Origin: Neolecta irregularis DAH-3
Lineage: Eukaryota > Ascomycota > Neolectomycetes > Neolectales > Neolectaceae
Direction of reading: 5' to 3'
NCBI GenBank assembly: GCA_001929475.1
Contig: LXFE01002180.1
Coordinates: 1-39,161, forward strand
Length of the DNA stretch: 39,161 nucleotides
The notes under the pieces are model-generated. The model ran no database searches. It saw nothing but the letters and a program-made list of their open reading frames with translations, and was not told the DNA's origin. The position numbers were made by a program, and so were the translations under genes. Of the stretch, positions 11,318 to 22,078 are shown piece by piece (the stretch's first letter is position 1; each line of letters starts with the position of its first letter).

Positions 11318-11500
11318 TCATCTCCGTACAATGGCTTTTACTGCTTCGTGTGTCCCTCTTGCCGATAACTCTCCAGCTAATAGTCCAGCGATATCTGCAA
11401 GATCATCTTTGGTATAGCTGGCGACACCAGAAACATCGCTGACGTTTCCAGCCATCATTCTTCCTCCGCTGGGAGTTTTCCTTGGTATGCAGTGTCTCAG
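11318..11500 (-). CDS. Weak small ORF, uncertain
   Basis: A minus-strand frame ends with a helical-looking segment (SYTKDDLADIAGLLAGEL) and the stop near 11318. Met-Met codons near 11454-11459 would give about 46 aa. The frame is open further upstream to an acceptor-like cag near 11504, but I could not find a donor and ATG that join in phase. It could be the last exon of a small gene or chance. I see no known domain. Confidence 0.25.
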   Translation of the reverse strand: MRHCIPRKTPSGGRMMAGNVSDVSGVASYTKDDLADIAGLLAGELSARGTHEAVKAIVRR

Positions 11501-11509
11501 TCTGAACAA

Positions 11510-12069
11510 GGCTCACTCTATGAATAGAACGTGGCTGTGGAGCTGACTTACTGATCGACGTACGCATATTTTATTGGCACCGTCTAAACTATATAGATCT
11601 TATTAACTATTCTTGGTTATATCCGTAAGACTTGTCTTAAAAACCCATTGACCAACTCCCCTTACAGCTGGAATTGTCTACGCTTTGTATATCGTATGCT
11701 CTCCTGGCAAAAGAAATCCTCCTGATTATTAGATCCTCAAGTACTGAGACGTACTAGAGGCATGTTTCTATCAAATTGATTTAATTCAGATTGTCTTTTC
11801 GTGTCTCCGCATTTATACATTTGTAGCAAAAGAGTCGTGATATTCAATTGAAACTTCTCTTCAATTTCCATTCATATTTGCGTCCTACTTTCTCTGTTTC
11901 CCAGGAATACAACCCCTCATTCAGCACTCCGCGCCACTGTGATTAGTTCAAAAGGGCGAGTGCATTGGCGAGCTATAGGATAGCGGAAGGCAATATTGAC
12001 AGATATCTTAGTTTGCTTAAAGCTAATTGATATCTCATCGGATTATTCGCATTTGACTTTCAAGCTATA
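11510..12069. other. Intergenic stretch without supported genes
   Basis: AT-rich sequence with only short broken frames on both strands. I see no tRNA boxes or repeats. It may hold the promoter of the small ORF at 11318 (minus) or at 12070 (plus). Confidence 0.4.
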
Positions 12070-12321
12070 ATGTCCTGGAGTCCCTTCTGCGAACTGTTTA
12101 GGAACGAAAGAAGGAATCATGCTCATTTTAATAATTCGTCTAAACCAAAGATATTTCAGAGTTTGGTGCTACTGGCTGCCTGTGGAATAGTCTGGGGGAA
12201 TGCTCTGCAAGGACATCTATTGAGAATTGATATAATAGTGATTTCCTGGAGTAATCCGTTTACGTACTTTATGCAGTTTATATTCTACAATTTATGCCAT
12301 GTAATTTGTCTAAACCTATGA
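12070..12321 (+). CDS. Possible small membrane protein
   Basis: From the ATG at 12070 the frame gives a basic, polar N-terminus and then one strong hydrophobic segment (QSLVLLAACGIVWGNAL). This is the layout of a small tail- or signal-anchored membrane protein. Removing a candidate 39-nt phase-0 intron (gtgatt...tgcag, about 12238-12276) keeps the same stop and reads IFYNLCHVICLNL at the end. No family is recognised. It converges on the DUF3605-like gene. Evidence is limited to an ATG, a hydrophobic segment and the possible intron. Confidence 0.3.
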   Translation: MSWSPFCELFRNERRNHAHFNNSSKPKIFQSLVLLAACGIVWGNALQGHLLRIDIIVISWSNPFTYFMQFIFYNLCHVICLNL

Positions 12322-12387
12322 TTCCAAAGACTCTTCCCAATCTGTCCGCAAAGGAATATTCGCTTGTACTATCATCTAGAGGCGAAC

Positions 12388-13026
12388 TCACTTCGACAAC
12401 AGAACTGATACTATCGGCCCGGTTATATATACCATAACGTGGAAATGAGTAATTGTTGGTATTGACGATAACTCCCTGGGATTCTTGAACCATAAATAGT
12501 CATACTCGTTTGAAAAAGTTTCATTGGCCCACTTTATAAGTCAGAACGCGTTGAAAGTACGGGGAATCCCTTTGAGATACAGTCATGACTTTGTTTGGAA
12601 AGATACCCAAAGATATCAGTCTCAAAATGATGTTTGGTCCAAACAACAAAATGCCGTATCCTTGGATCCAGAGCATATGGGAAATCATTCATAGTTATGT
12701 GGTAATCGGCCTCGTCTGCTAATGGCTGGGGATTATTTGGAGTGATCGGTGTGTTCCATCCTAGCCTGAAGATTGGTATATAGCGTAAGATAAAAAAGAA
12801 ATGATACTTTTGTTTGATTATGTATGATTCTATCGAACCGAATTCGCGGGCGATTTGTCGTTTCCATAGTCGATAATGAGAAAGAGTCTCTGGGGTTCGA
12901 TGCAGTAAGTCGAGATTTTCCGAAGCTTAACATGGTCAAGATCACCGACTTGAGGTCGAACTTCATACATATGATATCGGAGAGTTGCGACCAGTCAATG
13001 AGACAATTATCACCACTGTTCAGCAT
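12388..13026 (-). CDS. Small conserved fungal protein, probably DUF3605/Ngi1-like
   Basis: Exons 13026-12969, 12925-12808, 12765-12561 and 12531-12388 give 174 aa. Reading blocks are DWSQLSDIISEN, LSHYRLWKRQ, REFGSIESYI, KLGWNTP, FPYALDPRIRHFVVWTK and LWFKNPRELSSI, then THFHV. The order of a helical start, KLGW, a FVVW-type strand, and a WFKN plus HFHV end matches my recollection of the DUF3605 family (N-acetylglucosamine-induced protein 1 in Candida). Function is unknown. The third intron is only 29 nt (gtactttc...ataaag). The C-terminal end after HFHVM could be altered by another splice, so the last 15 residues are uncertain. Confidence 0.6.
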
Positions 13027-13106
13027 ATGATAGATTCAAGACTGGAGGACTGACGAGATTATGAACCGTAAGAAATCTCGGGTAAAGGTTTCGATTATCG
13101 GCAATC

Positions 13107-13878
13107 TCAAGTCTCAGTGCCTGTTTCACTCGGCGCCAAGACAAAATGCGGAAGGCCGGACGGAATTAACAAGCTGCCAATATGTTCTGCCGGGAAACTT
13201 GGAAGAGTGTCATCTGTTCTGCCCTTGCCCGGAGAGTCACCCCAAGACAAGATTGAGATCTGGGAACAAGTCTCTGCCTCTTCGTCGAAGTTTAGGTCCA
13301 ATCTCCTGCAGTCTTCGCGCACCAGATTGGGCGAAGAACTGACCCGTGCATAGTTAGATGACGCTTCCCTGTTGAAAAAATCTCCCAGGAAAAATAAATT
13401 GTCCGGGTAAGGTTCTAGAACAACGATTGGGAAACCCGCGGATCTATTCTCTACTGGAACAAGGGATTGGACCATTCGGATGAGATACTTACAAGCATGT
13501 ACATGCACTAGTTGTTAATGAAACTTGGCGATTCAGACTACGCAATTGAATGGTGGGGACCGGTCTCAAAATACGATCCCACTCCAACTTGTGTTTCAAA
13601 AAGAAGCTGCTATGTCGTCTTTATCCTGAAATGTTTTCATCCCCGCGCTGCCTACACTTTGCTTACTCCCCATAAAGAAAGGTTTTGGAAATGGCTGGTA
13701 ATGAATGTCGCCACATTACAGTAAATTGATAGTTCGATTGATAAAATCTATGTTTCGGTTCGGTTCCTTTACTTTGTGAGTTGTTTCGATACTCGTGACC
13801 AGACGAGGCCACGGGTTTGTTTCGTGTGTCTGTCATACGGGCTTTTTGCCTTGGAACATTCTCTGTCGGGGAGTTCAT
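13107..13878 (-). CDS. Unrecognised 224-aa protein, three exons
   Basis: Exons 13878-13667, 13618-13503 and 13453-13107 join in phase across 48- and 49-nt introns and give 224 aa. The N-terminus is polar and basic. The middle reads TVMWRHSLPAISKTFLYG, then SSFFLKHKLEWDRILRPVPT. A hydrophobic strand (GFPIVVLEPYPDNLFFLGDFF) follows, and the C-terminus is acidic, Ser/Pro rich and probably disordered. I see no signal peptide and cannot name the family. The phase agreement of three exons and absence of stops support a real gene. Divergent from the BAR-domain gene, 129 bp between ATGs. Confidence 0.5.
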
Positions 13879-14007
13879 ATACGTCACAACACATTAACAC
13901 CCATTGAAGCTAAAATACTGACCATTTTTCAAGATCTTGGAAGGACAAGATCTTCCACTTTAGTCGACATAGGCCTCATTGGCTAGTTCAGTCGTCCTTG
14001 CCAGCAC

Positions 14008-15329
14008 ATGCAACGTATACACATTCCAGGAGATAAAGACTGCTGTTCTGGTCGATCTTCGACAGATTCATCAGAGACTTCAGATACAGCTGTGGAACAG
14101 CAAAATGCAATGGTATGAAGCTTTTTCATTCGAGATGGTAACAGTGTAGGAAAATATTCAGAAAGGTCAGCCTAAAGGTGAATTATGGAATTAGTACCTT
14201 TCCTCTGATCCCACAGGCACCAATTTTAAACTCTGGGTACTCTGGATCGCTGGTCTGCTCGTGGTTTGATTTTTGTTTTAATCTTACAGGATACAAAATT
14301 CACGACTACGGATTACGGTGATCTCAAAAGGCGTTTTGATTTCCTCGAAAGTCAAATCATATTACTTCATGGAGATTGTATGGAATTTGTCGATACCCTC
14401 GAGGGTACCCGCTGTTCACTTGAGCTGTTGTTAATTTCAAGATTTATTCACTACTCAACAGGCATACACTGATACAATGACTGAATTATATCGTCCCATG
14501 ATTAATAGCTCTTCTAATTCCGCGATCTTTGAATCAGAGAGGTGCTTTTATGGCGATAAAATGTGTCGTCAGTTTCAGAGTTTTACAACAGATCTCCGAC
14601 AAGCAATACAACCAGAGCTGAACTTGATTGAATCCAAAATCATTCAACCCGTAGAACGGGTTCTTGATATGGTGTTCGATGTACGCAAGGTTATGATTGA
14701 ACGGGACCAACGAGCATTGGAACAGGCGAAACTTAGAACAACTCTCCAGCGCATGAAAAGTGAACCGACCGGTATCCAATATGAAAAAGAGACTGAGAAT
14801 TTACTCAAATCTCTGGCCTCCGAATTTGAGTGTTACGATAATATTCTCAAAGCAGATTTGCCTCGTTTTTTCCGTCTCCAGAGAGCTCTCGTTGATCCGC
14901 TCTTCCAGACCTTATATTATTTGCAGCTCTACATTTACTATACACTTTCCCAGAATATGGCAGCATGCAGAATTAGCCGTCTCGACCTTGAAGCCGATAT
15001 TCTAAAAACCCATCATTTTCAGCAGGGTGATGCCCAGGCACGGCTCGACAGGCTTCCGCTCACTAGAACCAGAACAAGAATGGGTACATATCTTCATTCA
15101 TAGACGGATTGCTACTTACTTACACACAGGTCTTCTCAATCGGTCGGCGTCCTTCATCCGGCCTCGAAATTCGTCGAAAGAGCGAGAGTCGATAGTTAGT
15201 GGAACCAAGAGCATGAAATCAATGGGAAGTATGCGCAGTATCAAGCTTCTGAATCCATTGAGAAGAGTAAAGTCATACAGAAAGTCGGCACGCATTGGCA
15301 AACCGTTGGTTGGTTCAAATGTCGGCTAA
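14008..15329 (+). CDS. BAR-domain protein without SH3 (first of a pair)
   Basis: BAR domains dimerise and bind curved membranes, typically in endocytosis and actin patch work. Exons 14008-14112, 14150-14177, 14217-14236, 14290-14404, 14442-15083 and 15130-15329 give about 369 aa. The BAR core starts at KFTTTDYGDLKRRFDFLES and runs through TELYRPM, an acidic/basic helix with LIESKIIQPVERVLDM, and ends near LQLYIYYTLSQNM. The tail is Ser- and Arg/Lys-rich (SMKSMGSMRS). The third exon is only 20 nt. The first exon and its ATG are tentative; the BAR exons are firmer. It is divergent from Rvs161, and I would not assign orthology. Confidence 0.72.
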
Positions 15330-16015
15330 TTCCGGTTTGTCACAAGGTTGCGAAGAGGAATTAGCGTGGATAAATAGAGTTGCGAAATGTCGAAAGATAT
15401 TTTATATAATGTATGGACAATGGTCTGCATAAGATAATACTGATGACGCATGTGTCGAAGTTGATTTTATATCATATTTTAACTCTAAATCGGGCATGAG
15501 AACATCCTTGAGGCAATGGGTATCATTCTTCTTAAATTAAGTTGTTTTTGGCTGAAGTTCGCTAAGCTAAGAATTATTCTCCTTGATACTAGACCAGCCG
15601 CTCCGAGAGCTTATGACTAATCTGGCAAGGTCAATGCGCAGGAAAAAGAAATCTTGATTTACTGAACAGCATACAATATTTTGAGCGCTATGTCTGACCA
15701 TTGGTCCTTGTCCGGCTATGGCAATTGAACACGTTGTGGTCTTAGCAATCATTAAAACGATCGGCGCATTTTATCAGCCAGTGTCTATTCGTAATCAACC
15801 TTGACTATCAGTCTGAAGATGTAACTTAGTCTTCATAATCGCAGGGTCATCCCCTATACCTTGGTTCATTTGTTTTGATTAGGCTTCTGGTGGAGCCCCG
15901 GTATTACTGTCATGAACTGGTACAGCCCTTGTGAATAACTCATGAGGAGGGCTAATTGCGATAGTTTTAAAGATTGTATTAGGGGTATAAAGCGGGTATA
16001 GAACCGTTTTTGAAG
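15330..16015. other. Spacer between the two BAR genes
   Basis: About 690 bases with no supported coding exons. It should hold the terminator of the first BAR gene and the promoter of the second. No repeat shared between the genes was seen by eye. Confidence 0.45.
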
Positions 16016-17439
16016 ATGAAGAACCGAATGAATAGATCACCAGCAAAGCAAACAGTGCAGCTAGAAATTCTGTAGGTCCCCGTTACGATATACAAGTATG
16101 AATGTTATACCTGACAGCTCAGTTCAGTTTTCCTCAAGACGTTATACCCGCACTGGAACCCTTTGAAATTCGCTTCTCTGAAATTGAGAAACAGGTCGAT
16201 GAATTAAAGGGCATGCTCGAAGGGTACTGTCAATTTTATCAAGAATCGCTCGAGAGACAAATCGAATATTGTGATGCGGTGGCAGGTCTACATCAGCCAT
16301 TCCTTATTTCGATACATCTCCCAATTTGTGAAATGAAGGACGATCTTGATTTTATTGATGAAATTCAAGACTACAGAGAACTTCTTCAAACCATTCAGCA
16401 GCTCTCGTTGTGCGGTATATGTGAGATGGGCCGCCGGGTCATTGGTCCTATATCTGGTTTCCAGCAAGTTCTCGGTCAAGTCCGTGGAACGATTACCCGA
16501 AGGGAAAACTTGAAGGTCCATTTGGAGACTCAGAAAGCAAATCTCTTTGCCCACATACAAAATCCACTCCCGGTGGATATGATCATAGAAATTGAAGCAG
16601 TGATTAGGTCTTCCAACAACGATATCGACGAGCTGAATGATGCTCTCAGGACAGAATTGCCTCAGCTTTTCCAATTCACTGCTTCATTCTTTCGTGATAT
16701 GCTAGGATTGGTTTATTTCAAGCAGTTATTTCTTTATCATACCCTGTCCACAAAAATGAATGAGTTCAGCGAAATTGGTCGTGTCAAGAAACTGGATACC
16801 GATGAAGTAATTGCAGCCAAAAGAAGGGAGATAGATCACATCATCAATGGCTTTTCTGTGGTATCAGTTCCAGCAACTTGTTCTAGTAATAGGATCTTCA
16901 TGGGAAAACTAACTTATAGATATGGCTCAACAACGAATTAACCCATTGCGTAGCCGTCGACTGAGCTCATGTTCTTCACCAATGGTTTCCTGTAATAGAA
17001 GATCGTCGATATTTCCTGAAGCTTCTTCAGCGGCACGCTCGTCCTCGGTGAATTACTGCGAGTTGAAACGGCAGGAAAAAATCACAAAAACTCGTAGTGT
17101 TAGCCTACCGCCCAAAGTAGATCACTGGCATGTAGATTCAGCAGAAGCAACATCTTCGCGTACAGTATCTTTAATGCTTCCCAAATCTCAGGAACTGGCA
17201 ACAGCTCTGTTTGACTACAAAGCTCAGGCATATCGTTTCAAATTTCCATACTAATTTCAGAACGACGAAGAGCTATCATTTAAAGTTGGAGATCGAATCG
17301 TTGTTTTTCACAAAACGTCCTTTGACGATGTATTTCTCATTTGATCGAGGAGATGACTGAGTTGTAGGATTGGTGGATTGGACGAGTAAATGCGGATATC
17401 GGGATGTTTCCTGGCAATTATGTGACACTGACTTCTTAA
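16016..17439 (+). CDS. BAR-SH3 protein (Rvs167/amphiphysin-like)
   Basis: Exons 16016-16071, 16128-16885, 16920-17227, 17261-17329 and 17368-17439 give 420 aa. The BAR region covers roughly residues 20-270 (PFEIRFSEIEKQVDELKGML, then a long helix with RRVIGPISGFQQ, and LVYFKQLFLYHTLS). A Ser/Arg linker follows. The C-terminal SH3 reads ALFDYKAQNDEELSFK, then DDWWIGRV and MFPGNYV. Rvs167-type proteins shape endocytic membranes and bind actin regulators. The third intron (17228-17260), inside the SH3 domain, begins GC and ends AG. Alternative start: an unspliced ATG at 16102. Same layout as its upstream neighbour, so probably an old tandem duplication. Confidence 0.8.
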
Positions 17440-17558
17440 TCTACTACAACTTAGGGCGTTCTGGCTTCTTTTTCATGTTGTAATACTAAGGTTTGTAATG
17501 TTTCATAGTTGATTTGTCGCCAGGTATTGAATTTCATAATTTAGTCCATACGGGATAT

Positions 17559-18150
17559 TCAATCAAGGACCATCTTATCAAATTTATCATTAAAAGTATA
17601 AAACGTTAGCGACCTCAAAACTTTTGATCCCGCTAAATCTCCAACAGAGGTGGTATGAGATATATGTCTTTGTACTTGAAGAACTGCTTTGTGTTTGTCC
17701 AGAATTTTCTTAACATGATGGCCCTCCTTTACAAGAGATTTAAAGAGTTAGTACTTGCGAGCCTCTGATTAAGCTGTGAATCTGGCGGATATTCTTGGGC
17801 AGAAGGAATTATCTTTCGAGAAAAGAGTAACAATGCCAGCGCCTCACCTGATTATGGGAAAGGGACTTCAAGTATCCAATTTCATTGGATCAGATTTAAA
17901 AATGTATGTCCTTCGAAGCCCCAAATTAAGACTTCATATTCACACTGCAGTGATATAATCTGAGTGAGTCTGTATTTTATAATTACCTAGACCGCAGCCT
18001 GTGGAAACTGACTTGAGAATTAATCAACTGAACTAAAGGTCACTGAAAATGCATGTGTTTCTGGTTCTCTTGCAAGGATTGCTGTTTTTTTTGTAAATGG
18101 GGACAAGCAATGAGACGACTACATATGACAAATTCGGGCTGTTCTTATTG
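17559..18150 (-). CDS. Unresolved small gene, 3' part visible
   Basis: A minus-strand exon from about 17732 to the stop at 17559-17561 reads GHHVKKILDKHKAVLQVQR, then SHTTSVGDLAGSKVLRSL. It looks like real protein, and a perfect tactaac branch site lies just upstream. Further upstream are protein-like islands (for example SAQEYPPDSQLNQRLA and PFTKKTAILAREPETHAF) split by several candidate introns, but I could not choose one phase-consistent model or start. It is bracketed by the BAR-SH3 gene (convergent) and V-ATPase c (same strand). No family recognised; it could be a decaying gene. Confidence 0.35.
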
Positions 18151-18214
18151 CGCTAGGTGTGGAATTGGACATTAAATCCGGCTAACTCTATCACACTTGT
18201 CTGCTGGCTTGTCT

Positions 18215-18986
18215 CTACCCACACTACGCGTATCAGTCGACGCACTGTCTTGAGAGAAACATACGGAAAGAACATCAGTGGCTTTTGTATTCAGAAGGAG
18301 TGCGACAATAAGACCGTAGAGTCCCAAGACTTCGGCGAAAATGAGAATAAGGATCTAAACCAATGTAAGCGTCAGAACATGGGCTATATGTGCGCACCAT
18401 TCCTACAAAGAGTCGGGGTTGTTGAGCACTAGCACGCACTCCAGCATCACCGACAATCCCGATTGCAAACCCAGCAGCCAAGCCAGATAGACCGACAGAT
18501 AAGCCCGCACCAAGTTGGATAAAACCGGCGTACAGAGCTTGTCCTTGTTTTACTGTCTGTCAGAAACAGTAAGGAGAGTGAGGCAAACACACATCCATCA
18601 GACACAAGCACAGAAACAACAAGACCATAGATAGCAATAATACCGGCCATAATAACAGGAATGATATTTTTCACGACCAAATCTGGACGCAGAATACCCA
18701 TTGCTGAAATCCCGACGCCTGTAATGGTGTTATTGCCGGCTAACAGAAAGACAGGGTTACCTGACTTTGCAGTTCCATAAGCAGCACCAAAGCCTGGGCA
18801 GTTAGCTTGAACATTCATAAGAGACAGTATACAAGTAAACACAATAGCAGCAGTGCAACCCATGCTGAAGCAAGTCAGCCAATATAGAGCACCGGGAAAG
18901 AATACACGCCGAAGAACGGAGCATATACGGGACTTTGATCATCAGTATGACTACAGCAGCGGGATCTACCAGAGGTCAGTAGCCAT
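18215..18986 (-). CDS. vma3: V-type ATPase proteolipid subunit c
   Basis: Proton-carrying membrane rotor subunit of the vacuolar ATPase. Exons in coding order: 18986-18970, 18932-18906, 18864-18833, 18793-18761, 18718-18593, 18552-18398, 18354-18265, 18223-18215; 162 aa, the family's length. Motifs are [62 protein letters not shown] and the helix-4 [11 protein letters not shown] with the proton-binding Glu. Four helices are evident. Seven introns of 37-43 nt split it into very small exons; the last exon is nine bases (Cys-Gly-stop). A divergent promoter of about 250 bp is shared with SNU13. Confidence 0.95.
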
Positions 18987-19233
18987 GATAATCGCAAATG
19001 TCAAGATGGGAGGTGGAAAGAAGGGCAATGGTGTGAAGGTCTTATCGCGGAGAAAACAAACTTGAAGATTATACATTAATGTATTCTAATACATAAACTG
19101 CAATTGCATTAAGTGTTTTCGCTACAATTACTGTAGTACTTTCCAGTGGCATATGGGTGCTGCCTCAACATTTTTTTCCTGAACCAACCTCACAATCCCA
19201 GGGCGAGCAATCTCGCAGTGAACCCTGATACCA

Positions 19234-19727
19234 ATGTCTATCCCAAACGCAAAAGGTCTTCCTTCAGTCAGAATTCCAATCTGATCAGTACAGCTTTCCC
19301 TCTTGCTGAAGAAGGCCTCACCCAGAAGATTCTTGATTTGGTCCAGCAGGCTTCACATTATAAGCAACTCAAGAAGGGTGCCAACGAAGGTATGCAAATT
19401 TGATCAACAGGTATGCTTATTTCTTAGCTACTAAGACTCTCAACCGAGGTATCTCTGAGTTCATCATCATGGCTGCCGATACAGAGCCAATAGAAATTCT
19501 GTTGCACCTCCCCCTTCTCTGTGAAGACAAGGTACATCTCTCTTTCAGCGTTTCTCTCCAACAAATAGAATGTACCATACATCTTTGTTCCTTCGAAAGC
19601 CGCTCTTGGACGTGCTTGCGGGGTTAGCAGACCGGTTATCTCTGCAAGTGTAACATCAAACGAAGCTTCTGATCTCAAACCACAGATCGAAACAATTAAG
19701 CAGGCAATTGAAAAACTTTTGATCTAA
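19234..19727 (+). CDS. snu13: snRNP protein Snu13 (15.5K/NHPX, L7Ae family)
   Basis: Binds kink-turns in U4 snRNA and box C/D snoRNAs, serving both splicing and rRNA modification. Exons 19234-19255, 19294-19389, 19428-19531 and 19569-19727 give 126 aa. Conserved words are [49 protein letters not shown] and the recognition loop [10 protein letters not shown]. The ATG at 19234 gives a short MSIPNAKAFPLAE start as in orthologs; an upstream ORF in another frame is not used. Introns are 37-38 nt. Confidence 0.96.
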
Positions 19728-19798
19728 CGGGTTACCTCATGTACAGTATGACAAAAAAGTGTCTTCCAGAAAAAAAGCACGAGAAATAGAATCAACTA

Positions 19799-20341
19799 TC
19801 ATGTCCTCCAGAAATTTTGAATGTCATCTTTTCCAGCGTTATTATTTCTCCTTCACCCACTCTTACCGTGTACACATTCCGCAAAAGCCAAAGGTATCTG
19901 TCCCATGAATACTTTCGCTGCTTGATGGACTGTCGATCCAGAAGGCAATAATATGCAATCCTGAAATAATGCTCTCTCATTTCCCGCCATAAAATTGATA
20001 ATATTTCACACAGACCAAACTGGTATCAAATGCTTTTTGGAGTACTTGCGTACTTCTTGTGGAGAAGTATCGGTATAACACAAATTCTCGTCAGGTGGAA
20101 ATAAATCACAATCATACTATCCATAAACAACCTCAATGATGTCACATACTAAGCCATCTCTTGTCTCTATAGTATAATAGCAGTTCTGTATGGATGATGT
20201 ATTATCTAATTCTAGTGAAATATGGGGTTGTTCAATCTCAGGACTAGAAACAAAGAAACCTGAGATAATATTGTCGACACGAATGACTATTTGTGCTATT
20301 CCTCTAAAATTCGATCTCCAAAAATCAACAGAGAACGGCAA
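19799..20341 (-). CDS. Spliced ORF of unknown function with no visible start
   Basis: Exons about 20341-20150, 20116-20012, 19960-19867 and 19827-19799 join in phase. They read FWRSNFRGIAQIVIRVDN, SLELDNTSSIQNCYYTIE, then TDTSPQEVRKYSKKHL, DCILLPSGSTVHQAAKVF and the end DIQNFWRT. The frame stays open upstream into the last intron and exon of DBP5 (to about 20398) but contains no ATG and no acceptor that joins an upstream exon in phase. Possible explanations are a 5'-truncated pseudogene, non-AUG initiation, or a sequencing error. The CILLPSGSTV segment faintly recalls TGS domains; I would not rely on that. Confidence 0.45.
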
Positions 20342-20349
20342 TCTGAAAA

Positions 20350-22078
20350 CTACTTCTTGATCACTTGAGCTTGTCAGTCTATTTGTAAAATAACAGATTT
20401 ACCCTTCTTTACAATCTTTTCAACCTCTTCCCAATCTCCCGTAGGAACTTGAGTCATTTCGATTCCAAAGAATTGTTGAATCTCATTCATCAACTCCCAA
20501 CTCTTTCGATCATGCACAAAATTTATGCTAACACCAACACGTCCAAAGCGGCCAGTTCTCCCAATCCGATGAAGATAAGTTTCGGGATCAGCACGAAAAT
20601 CCTGTGTCATTGGCATGTCGTAGTTAACCACCTAGGGTCGTTAGCTAGGAAAGCAAAGGTGGGCCAGACCATATTGACTTGAGAAATATCAATACCTCTA
20701 GCGACAACATTCGTAGTAATTAATACCTTAGACCGACCTGACCGAAATGCGTCCATCACTTCATCGCGTTGGGTACCATCAAGGGCCCCATGCAATGAAG
20801 TCACAGCATGACCTTCTTCAGTCATTCTCCTGGCAATCTCGTCAGCGGTGTTTCTTTGCTGTAAGAGTCAGTATTAACCGAACCATTAATAGCTTACCTT
20901 AACGAAAATGATTGATTGGCCGATAGTGAGCAGACTGTATAAGCCGACAAGAACTTCGTATTTATGTTGAACACTGTTGCAGTCCATGTAAAGCTGCTTA
21001 ATCCCTTCAACAGAGAGTTCTTCTCGTTTAAGACTAATTTCATTTGCACCAGGCACGAATCTAGAGGAGAATTCTCGAACTTCGTCTGGGAACGTAGCGC
21101 TAAATAAAATCGTTTGAACACCCTTTGGCATAAAACTTGGTAGTTGGTCAGTCGTAAAAGTAAAAACATGAAATGATACCTTCGAACCCTCATGCTCTGT
21201 TCACCAAGACCTTGTTGGTCAAGCATGTTATCTGCCTCGTCGAGCACAAAAACTTTTACCTCTCGAACGTCTAGTTGCCGTCTCTTGATCATATCCATTA
21301 CGGTCCCTGGAGTTCCGATAACAATTTGGCCATTAATGCTTTGTCCACGCGGGACAGAATCTTTTCCCGCGAATGCAACTTTAGCAGGAGTGTACTGGCC
21401 CATTTCACAACAGACATCGAGGATTTGACGGGCCAACTCTCGAGATGGTGCAAGACAGATCGCTTGAACTGAAGGTTTCGTAAAGTCGACTCTTGATAAC
21501 ATGGTAAGAACAAAGGCAGCTGTTTTTCCAGTTCCTGATTGCGATTGACCAATCATATTTCGAGGTCTCTTCATCAGACATATTATTTCAAGGGAGAGAG
21601 TACGGATTGCTTAAAAGAAGAGGAAGTGCTCTTTCTTGAATTTTTGAAGGTTTCTGGAACTTCATGGAATATATACCTCTTAAGAGATTCTCATGCCTAA
21701 AAGATCAAACACTTTCTGAAAAGATATTTACAGTCCTAGATCCTCAAAGTTCGACACAGAATAAAGAGGCGAGTTCGGATCTGCCTGTAAATCCGCTAAC
21801 TTGACTGCAACGTCGTATGTATTACGGACCAAGTTTTGCTCCTGTCCAATTTTCTCACCGTCCACAGTCGGGGTTTGATCTAACGAAGTCTTCATAGCAT
21901 CAGAACTGGCTGGAGGCCCTAGGCGATCCAGTATCGAGCCACCCGTTGACTGCTCTCGAGATTTATCGTCACTCTTGAGATTATTGATCTGCAACGAAAG
22001 AGTGTTGACGGCCTCGTCTTCGTCATTCGTTTGGTCTGCCCAGCTCTTAGATGTTGCCGGTCTGCTTTCATCAGACAT
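20350..22078 (-). CDS. dbp5: DEAD-box RNA helicase Dbp5
   Basis: ATPase that remodels mRNPs at the cytoplasmic face of the nuclear pore during export and also acts in translation termination. Exons in coding order: 22078-21732, 21696-21604, 21566-21180, 21135-20898, 20858-20670, 20631-20403, 20369-20350; 500 aa. Dbp5 signatures are [18 protein letters not shown] (Q region), [65 protein letters not shown] and [11 protein letters not shown]. The low-complexity N-terminus is typical. The last exon is only 20 nt and yields AQVIKK. Introns are 33-44 nt. Divergent from BZZ1. Confidence 0.95.

Noticed and set aside
19234..20350. Idea that the start-less ORF behind DBP5 is an alternative DBP5 C-terminus
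   Set aside because: No acceptor joins DBP5 exon 6 (phase 1) to that frame; every candidate gives the wrong phase or a stop.
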